Shown piece by piece: positions 8,150-12,492 of a stretch of 12,492 nt of DNA. The stretch comes from Betaproteobacteria bacterium (lineage in GTDB: Bacteria; Pseudomonadota; Gammaproteobacteria; Burkholderiales; SG8-41). Each line of letters begins with the position of its first letter. Within the stretch, counting starts at the first letter, position 1. The translations under genes and the position numbers were made by a program. The stretch spans positions 1-12,492 of the forward strand of contig JAIOOZ010000429.1 in NCBI GenBank assembly GCA_021414185.1, read 5' to 3'. Under the pieces are notes generated by a model. That model was not told the origin of the DNA and did not search any database. It worked only from the letters and a program-made list of their open reading frames with translations.

Positions 8150-9568
8150 CTAACTCCTGCCGTATTCGTCGTCAAAGCGCACGATGTCGTCTTCCTCGAC
8201 ATAGTCCCCGGTCTGCACTTCGATGATCACCAGCGGTTCGCGCCCCGGATTGACCAGCCGGTGACGGTTGCCTGCAGGAATAAAAGTCGATTCGTTGGCC
8301 CGCACCGAAGACTCCTGCTCGCCGTTGACGACCTGCGCGGTGCCGGCGATGACCACCCAGTGCTCGCTGCGGCGGCGATGCATTTGCAGGCTTAACGCGG
8401 CACCGGGATTCACCACGATGCGCTTGATCTTGAAACCGGGGCCTTGCTCAAGCACCGTGTAAGTCCCCCACGGACGCGTGACGGTGCGATGTATCTTGTG
8501 CGCCGGATGGCCGGCGAGCTTCAGCTGTTCAGTGACCGTACGCACTTTCTGCGCCTGGTTGCGGTCGGCGATCAGCAGCGCATCAGGCGTATCGACGATC
8601 AGGAGGTCATGCAAGCCGACACCGGCCACCACGCGGTCCGCGCTCTGCACATAACAATCGCTGCTGTCGACCATGATGGTTGCGCCGACCGTGCGATTGC
8701 CGTTGGCATCGGGCGGTGTCAATTCGCTGACTGCGCTCCACGAACCGACGTCGCTCCAGGCGAACCCGGCGCGCACCACGGCGATGCCGGCGGCTTTTTC
8801 CATCACAGCATAGTCGATTGAAATCGCCGGCAGCGCAGCAAAGCTTTTCTCGTCGATGCGCACCGCTTCGCCCGCGCGCTCCTGCGTTGCCGCCCAGCAG
8901 CGTTCAGCAGCCGCGAACAACTCCGGCGCATGCTCACGCAAGTTATCGAGCATGGTGCGCGCGGTGAAACAGAACATGCCGGAATTCCACAAATGCCGGC
9001 CCGACGCCGCAAATTCCGCGGCAATCTGCGGTTGCGGCTTTTCGACGAAACGCCTGACCTCGAATGCGCGCGCCCCGGCCGCCGCCCCGCACTCGATATA
9101 ACCATAAGCCGTTTCGGCGGCGGTGGGCTGGATGCCGAACACGACGATGCGTCCTGCGCAGGCGAGCTTTTGCGCGTCCGCGACCGCCGCCTGAAACGCC
9201 GGCAGAGGATCGACCACGTGATCGGCCGGCAGTATCAGCATGACGGCATCCGGCCCCCATCGTGTCGTCGCATACAACGCGGCCAGCGCAATCGCGGGTG
9301 CGGTGTTGCGCGCGCACGGTTCGAGCAGGAACACCGGGGCCGGCGCGCCTGCTACCGAGCGGTATTCGTCGCGCGTCGCGAACACGTATTCGTGATTAGT
9401 CACCGTGATGACGGTGTCGACCCCCGCCAGCGCGGAGGCTCGCTGCAGCGTTTTCTGCAGCAGGCTTTGTCCGTCGGCCAGCCGGATGAAAGGCTTGGGG
9501 TACGCCTCGCGCGATACCGGCCACAGCCGCGCGCCGACGCCGCCGGAAAGAATTACGGGAATCAACAT
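8150..9568 (-). CDS. manC: Bifunctional mannose-1-phosphate guanylyltransferase / mannose-6-phosphate isomerase
   Basis: A 472-residue two-domain protein. The N-terminal nucleotidyltransferase domain makes GDP-mannose from mannose-1-phosphate and GTP: GGVGARLWPVSR (9-20), PKPF with Lys25, EPCARNTAPAIALAA (83-97), FVEKP (174-178), WNSGMF (194-199) and IDYAVME (251-257). A C-terminal cupin is the type II phosphomannose isomerase: RPWGTY (365-370), QMHRRRSEHWVV (395-406, metal-binding His and Glu), then GTAQVVNGE and IPAGNRHRLVN. Full length matches the family (about 470-480). It faces opposite to its neighbours, yet it supplies GDP-mannose for Gmd and Fcl next door and may also feed other mannosylated glycans. 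No phosphomannomutase (manB) is in the window, so mannose-1-phosphate must be made elsewhere. ATG 9568 gives the exact family N-terminus (MLIPVILSGG); no strong SD is seen. Confidence 0.96.
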   Translation of the reverse strand: MLIPVILSGGVGARLWPVSREAYPKPFIRLADGQSLLQKTLQRASALAGVDTVITVTNHEYVFATRDEYRSVAGAPAPVFLLEPCARNTAPAIALAALYATTRWGPDAVMLILPADHVVDPLPAFQAAVADAQKLACAGRIVVFGIQPTAAETAYGYIECGAAAGARAFEVRRFVEKPQPQIAAEFAASGRHLWNSGMFCFTARTMLDNLREHAPELFAAAERCWAATQERAGEAVRIDEKSFAALPAISIDYAVMEKAAGIAVVRAGFAWSDVGSWSAVSELTPPDANGNRTVGATIMVDSSDCYVQSADRVVAGVGLHDLLIVDTPDALLIADRNQAQKVRTVTEQLKLAGHPAHKIHRTVTRPWGTYTVLEQGPGFKIKRIVVNPGAALSLQMHRRRSEHWVVIAGTAQVVNGEQESSVRANESTFIPAGNRHRLVNPGREPLVIIEVQTGDYVEEDDIVRFDDEYGRS

Positions 9569-9598
9569 AGGTTCATCGGGCTTCTTCAGTTGCGCGCT

Positions 9599-9610
9599 GG
9601 CGAATTCGCC
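9599..9610. promoter_or_regulatory. Perfect 12-bp palindrome between manC and gmd
   Basis: GGCGAATTCGCC is a perfect 6+6 inverted repeat without spacer, 30 bp upstream of the manC start and about 36 bp upstream of the gmd -10. Its place between divergent genes would suit an operator for both, but no known regulator site is recognised and chance is possible. Confidence 0.2.
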
Positions 9611-9622
9611 CCGTTGCGGCGT

Positions 9623-9651
9623 TTATTGGCGCGTGCCTTTCCAAGTATAAT
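9623..9651 (+). promoter_or_regulatory. Candidate sigma70-type promoter of gmd-fcl
   Basis: A perfect TATAAT (9646-9651) stands out in GC-rich DNA. The 17-nt-spaced -35 position holds TTATTG (9623-9628), a poor match, so an activator may be needed. The start would lie near 9658, leaving a 5' leader of about 25 nt before the gmd ATG. On the minus strand the same bases give TATACT (9644-9649), a possible -10 for manC. Confidence 0.5.
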
Positions 9652-9682
9652 CAATCGGCCATCATCACAGCAGCGCGGACGG

Positions 9683-10801
9683 ATGAAAAAAACAGCATTG
9701 ATCACCGGCATTACCGGTCAGGACGGTGCTTATCTGGCCGAGTTTCTGATCAAAAAAGGCTACGCGGTGCACGGCATCAAGCGCCGTTCGTCGCTGTTCA
9801 ACACCGACCGCATCGATCATCTCTACAAAGACCCGCACGAATCCCGCCGGAAACTGATCCTTCACCACGGCGACATGACCGATTCGTCGGCATTGATCCG
9901 GGTGATTCAGCAGGTGCGCCCGCACGAAATCTACAACCTCGCTGCGCAAAGCCATGTCGCAGTGTCATTCGAAGCGCCTGAATATACCGCCAACTCGGAC
10001 GCGCTGGGCGCATTGCGCATCCTTGAAGCTATACGCATTCTGGGGCTCACCCGCAAAACCCGCTATTACCAGGCGTCGACTTCGGAGCTGTTCGGCAAAA
10101 CGCAGGAAACCCCGCAACGCGAAACCACGCCTTTTTATCCGCGCTCGCCGTACGCGGTTGCCAAGCTCTACGCGCACTGGATCACCATCAATTACCGCGA
10201 AGCCTACGGCATGTTCGCGTGCAACGGCATCCTGTTCAACCACGAATCGCCGGTGCGCGGCGAAACGTTCGTCACGCGCAAGATCACGCGCGCGCTGGCG
10301 CGCATCATGCTGGGGCTGCAGGACTGCGTGTACCTCGGCAACCTCGACGCCAAGCGCGACTGGGGACATGCGCGCGACTACGTCGAGGCGCAATGGCTGA
10401 TGCTGCAGCAGGACAAGCCCGAAGACTTCGTCATTGCGAGCGGAGAACAGCACAGCGTGCGCGATTTCGTCAATGCCGCCGCGGCCGAACTCGGCGTCAA
10501 ACTCAGCTGGCACGGCAAGGGTGTGAAAGAAACCGCGGTCGTCGTGCGGGGCCCGGCCGCCAAAGGTGAATTTCCCGCGCGCGGCCAGACCATAGTACGC
10601 GTGGACCCGCGCTATTTCCGTCCGACCGAAGTCGACTCGCTGCTGGGCGACGCGCGCAAAGCGCGCCGCAAACTGGGCTGGCGCCCGCGCATTCCGTTCA
10701 AGGCCCTGGTGGCCGAAATGGTGCGCGAAGACCTGAAAGCCGCCGAACGCGACGAGCTGGTAAAGCGCCACGGTTACCCGGCAAACGATTATCACGAGTA
10801 G
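9683..10801 (+). CDS. gmd: GDP-mannose 4,6-dehydratase
   Basis: Gmd converts GDP-D-mannose to GDP-4-keto-6-deoxy-D-mannose with tightly bound NADP. It is the first committed step to GDP-L-fucose and related 6-deoxy sugars. The 372-residue protein has the dinucleotide motif TGITGQDGAYLAE (8-20), and the family block HGIKRRSSLFNTDRIDHLY follows. The catalytic set Thr133/Glu135 (STSELFGK) and Tyr157/Lys161 (SPYAVAKLYAHW) falls at the numbers I recall for E. coli. NHESPVRGETFVTRKIT, LGNLDAKRDWGHARDYV and PRYFRPTEVDSLLGD complete the signature. ATG 9683 is chosen from the family N-terminus (MKKTALITG); the frame is open far upstream, but that part is antisense to manC. A weak GGACGG sits just before the start. 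fcl follows after 9 nt. Confidence 0.98.
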   Translation: MKKTALITGITGQDGAYLAEFLIKKGYAVHGIKRRSSLFNTDRIDHLYKDPHESRRKLILHHGDMTDSSALIRVIQQVRPHEIYNLAAQSHVAVSFEAPEYTANSDALGALRILEAIRILGLTRKTRYYQASTSELFGKTQETPQRETTPFYPRSPYAVAKLYAHWITINYREAYGMFACNGILFNHESPVRGETFVTRKITRALARIMLGLQDCVYLGNLDAKRDWGHARDYVEAQWLMLQQDKPEDFVIASGEQHSVRDFVNAAAAELGVKLSWHGKGVKETAVVVRGPAAKGEFPARGQTIVRVDPRYFRPTEVDSLLGDARKARRKLGWRPRIPFKALVAEMVREDLKAAERDELVKRHGYPANDYHE

Positions 10802-10810
10802 CGCGCAGCC

Positions 10811-11791
10811 GTGAACAAGGGCGACAAAATCTATGTCGCCGGCCATCGCGGTCTGGCCGGCTCCGCGTTGACGCGCAAGCTGCTTGCGGCCGGCTATTCG
10901 AATCTCGTCACCCGCACGCACGCCGAGCTCGAGCTGACCGACCTCGCGGCAGTCAAAGAATTTTTTGCGCGCGAACGTCCCGACTACGTCTTCCTGGCGG
11001 CGGCCAGGGTCGGCGGCATACACGCGAACAATACTTTCCCCGCCGATTTTGTATTTCAGAACCTGGCGATCCAGAACAACGTCATTCACCAGGCGTGGAC
11101 TGCGGGTGTGAAGCGGCTGCTGTTTCTTGGCTCGTCGTGCATTTACCCGCGCGACTGCCCGCAACCCATGCGCGAAGAATACCTGTTGACTGGCCCGCTC
11201 GAGCCCACCAACCGGCCTTACGCAATCGCCAAGATCGCCGGCGTCGAACTGTGCTGGGCCTTGAACCGCCAGCACCACACGCGCTTCATCGCCGCGATGC
11301 CCACCAATTTATACGGGCCCGCGGACAATTACGATCTGCAGAACTCCCACGTCCTGCCGGCGCTGATCCGCAAGGCGCATGAAGCAAAAGTCCGCGGCGA
11401 TGCGCAACTCACGGTCTGGGGCACGGGCACGCCGCGCCGCGAATTCCTGTACAGCGAGGACATGGCGGACGCGTGCATATTGCTCCTGCAATTACCGGAC
11501 GCAAAATTCGACGCACTGATCAATCCGCCCGGGACGAACACGCAGCCCCCGCTGATCAATATCGGCTGCGGCAACGACCTCACGGTGCGCGAACTGGCCG
11601 AGACGATTGCACGCGCCGTCGGCTTCAAGGGAGAACTCCGGTTCGATGCACGCAAGCCGGACGGCACGCCGCGAAAGCTGCTAGATGTGAGCCGCATGGA
11701 AAAACTGGGTTGGCGCCCAAAAGTAAGTCTTGCGGACGGCATCGCTGTGGCTTACAAAGACTATCTCAAAACGATGGTTGGTAATGAGTAA
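10811..11791 (+). CDS. fcl: GDP-L-fucose synthase (GDP-4-keto-6-deoxymannose 3,5-epimerase/4-reductase; GTG start)
   Basis: Fcl (WcaG) epimerises C3 and C5 and then reduces C4 with NADPH, turning the Gmd product into GDP-L-fucose. The 326-residue protein has the coenzyme motif GHRGLAGSA (11-19). The catalytic residues are Ser108 and Cys110 in LGSSCIYP, Tyr137/Lys141 in YAIAK, and His180 in NSHVLPAL. The pattern matches E. coli Fcl offset by one. The reaction could not be a plain 4-reductase (Rmd, giving GDP-rhamnose), because the epimerase Cys and His are both present. The start is GTG 10811, with no ATG nearby and no clear SD, so it is probably coupled to gmd. Oddly, the last four codons (VGNE) and the stop lie in or beside the heptamer repeat that fills the downstream gap. 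Confidence 0.96.
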   Translation: MNKGDKIYVAGHRGLAGSALTRKLLAAGYSNLVTRTHAELELTDLAAVKEFFARERPDYVFLAAARVGGIHANNTFPADFVFQNLAIQNNVIHQAWTAGVKRLLFLGSSCIYPRDCPQPMREEYLLTGPLEPTNRPYAIAKIAGVELCWALNRQHHTRFIAAMPTNLYGPADNYDLQNSHVLPALIRKAHEAKVRGDAQLTVWGTGTPRREFLYSEDMADACILLLQLPDAKFDALINPPGTNTQPPLINIGCGNDLTVRELAETIARAVGFKGELRFDARKPDGTPRKLLDVSRMEKLGWRPKVSLADGIAVAYKDYLKTMVGNE

Positions 11792-11817
11792 AGAGCAATG
11801 GGTAATGAGTGAAGTGC

Positions 11818-11834
11818 GCGCGACATGGTCGCGC
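11818..11834. repeat. Perfect hairpin inside the heptamer element
   Basis: GCGCGAC-ATG-GTCGCGC is a 7-bp perfect inverted repeat with a 3-nt loop. It would be a stable GC-rich RNA hairpin 27 nt after the fcl stop. No run of T follows on either strand, so it is not a standard intrinsic terminator. It may protect the fcl mRNA 3' end or pause polymerase. Confidence 0.6.
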
Positions 11835-11842
11835 CGTCTATT

Positions 11843-11854
11843 GGGTTTAAACCC
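11843..11854. repeat. Perfect palindrome at the inner edge of the right heptamer array
   Basis: GGGTTTAAACCC is a spacer-less 6+6 palindrome. Its last C is the first base of the right heptamer array. It is symmetric and AT-centred, unlike the GC-rich hairpin beside it. It could be a protein-binding or insertion target site; no known site is recognised. Confidence 0.5.
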
Positions 11855-11890
11855 TTCACCCATTGCCCATCGCCCATTACCGATTACGCT

Positions 11891-11894
11891 GGAG
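11891..11894 (+). promoter_or_regulatory. Ribosome binding site that fixes the rfbB TTG start
   Basis: GGAG lies 8 nt before TTG 11903, and no in-frame ATG or GTG near it gives the family N-terminus. It begins 10 nt beyond the end of the heptamer element, so folding of that element should leave it exposed. Confidence 0.7.
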
Positions 11895-11902
11895 AAATCG
11901 TC

Positions 11903-12492
11903 TTGATACTCGTCACCGGCGGAGCAGGTTTTATCGGCTCCAACTTTGTCTTGGACTGGATCGCCCGGGAACAATCCCCGGTCGTCAACCTCGACTGCCT
12001 GACGTATGCCGGCAATCCGCACAACCTGTCGTCGGTCAACGCCGACCCGAATTACGTATTCGTGCACGGCGATATCAACGACCGGCCGCTGGTCGATTCT
12101 CTGCTGCGCCGGCACCAGCCGCGCGCCATCGTGCACTTCGCCGCCGAAAGCCACGTCGACCGCTCGATCCACGGCCCCGGCGATTTCGTGCAGACCAATA
12201 TCGTCGGCACTTTCAATCTGCTCGAAGCTGCGCGCGCATATCTGAGTGAACTGCCGGCCACGAAAAGCACAGAATTCCGTTTTCTGCATGTCTCGACGGA
12301 CGAAGTCTACGGCTCGCTTGCCGCCGACAGCCCGCAGGCTACCGAAACTTCACCCTATGCGCCGAGTAGCCCTTACTCGGCATCGAAAGCCGCCGCAGAC
12401 CACTTGGTACGCGCCTATCACCAGACCTACCGCTTCCCCGCCATAGTCACCAACTGCTCCAACAACTACGGTCCGCGCCAGTTTCCGGAAAA
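11903..12492 (+). CDS. rfbB: dTDP-glucose 4,6-dehydratase (first 196 codons, TTG start, runs off right edge)
   Basis: RfbB (RmlB) is an extended SDR that uses bound NAD to convert dTDP-glucose to dTDP-4-dehydro-6-deoxyglucose, the substrate of RfbC. The visible part starts MILVTGGAGFIGSNF, with the coenzyme-binding motif GGAGFIG (6-12). It continues with the substrate block HFAAESHVDRSI, the catalytic triplet Thr132-Asp133-Glu134 in HVSTDEVYG, and Tyr158/Lys162 in PYSASKAAADHLVRAY. The last full residues, NCSNNYGPRQFPE, are also diagnostic and separate it from UDP-glucose epimerases. The family is about 350 residues, so just over half is present. It follows gmd-fcl with a 111-nt gap filled by the repeat element, rather than sitting next to rfbC-rfbD. 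rfbA commonly follows rfbB and may lie just outside the window. Confidence 0.96.
   Translation, partial: MILVTGGAGFIGSNFVLDWIAREQSPVVNLDCLTYAGNPHNLSSVNADPNYVFVHGDINDRPLVDSLLRRHQPRAIVHFAAESHVDRSIHGPGDFVQTNIVGTFNLLEAARAYLSELPATKSTEFRFLHVSTDEVYGSLAADSPQATETSPYAPSSPYSASKAAADHLVRAYHQTYRFPAIVTNCSNNYGPRQFPE

Larger units (their letters stand above)
11781..11881. repeat. Inverted pair of degenerate heptamer arrays (palindromic intergenic element)
   Basis: The left array has five heptamers in phase (GTAATGA, GTAAAGA, GCAATGG, GTAATGA, GTGAAGT; 11781-11815), fitting G[TC][AG]A[TA]G then usually A or G. The right array, read on the minus strand, has four (GTAATGG, GCGATGG, GCAATGG, GTGAAGG; 11854-11881). 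The arms align heptamer by heptamer from the centre with one or two mismatches each, so the transcript could form a stem of about 28 bp. The 38-nt spacer holds a perfect hairpin and most of a 12-bp palindrome. It resembles the short heptamer-based dispersed repeats found in several bacterial genomes. It has no ORF of its own. Confidence 0.8.

Noticed and set aside
8930..9682. Upstream extension of gmd giving a 623-residue protein
   Set aside because: The extra 251 residues are antisense to manC and the Gmd family begins exactly at MKKTALITG (9683).
9965..11278. Minus-strand open frame of 437 codons opposite gmd and fcl
   Set aside because: It spans two unmistakable plus-strand genes and the gap between them, and has no recognisable domain.
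11818..11834. Intrinsic terminator after fcl
   Set aside because: The hairpin is strong, but the following bases (CGTCTATTGG) contain no T run; on the minus strand there is none either.
11781..11881. Possible CRISPR-like array
   Set aside because: Units are 7 nt with no spacers, they are degenerate, and the two halves face opposite ways; no cas gene is present.

Overview
The window looks like a chromosomal segment of a Gram-negative, GC-rich bacterium, most likely a betaproteobacterium. The grounds are high-GC codon use, an LPS inner-core pair (waaA, waaC), a TolC with a Sec signal peptide, and the order Pcm-like methyltransferase / small rhodanese / tolC, which I recall from that class. A finer assignment is not possible from sequence alone. 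The window is almost fully coding. The longest gene-free stretch is about 235 bases, and it is mostly a riboswitch leader.

Layout. Positions 1-1221 (minus) hold the first 407 codons of thiC, which runs off the left edge. It is preceded by a TPP riboswitch (about 1283-1378) and a readable SD-masking expression platform. Positions 1457-4389 (plus) form a tight run: a Pcm-like methyltransferase, a one-domain rhodanese, tolC and 5-formyltetrahydrofolate cyclo-ligase, with overlaps or gaps of at most 4 nt. Convergent to it, 4414-6620 (minus) holds waaC then waaA, overlapping at ATGA.

From 6740 onward is a nucleotide-sugar region for O-antigen or another surface polysaccharide. rfbC and rfbD (plus) make dTDP-L-rhamnose. 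manC lies on the minus strand, ending 4 nt from rfbD. gmd and fcl (plus) convert GDP-mannose to GDP-L-fucose. rfbB (plus) begins at 11903 and runs off the right edge. ManC supplies GDP-mannose to Gmd and Fcl, so that branch is complete from mannose-1-phosphate. The rhamnose branch lacks only rfbA here, and its genes are split around the fucose module.

The most unusual structure is a roughly 100-bp intergenic element between fcl and rfbB (11781-11881). It has two oppositely oriented arrays of degenerate heptamers flanking a perfect 7-bp hairpin and a perfect 12-bp palindrome, and it supplies the stop codon of fcl. The second is the thiC leader, where mutually exclusive pairings for a translational switch can be drawn base by base. 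I saw no sign of a wholly new multi-gene system: every protein-coding gene belongs to a recognisable family.
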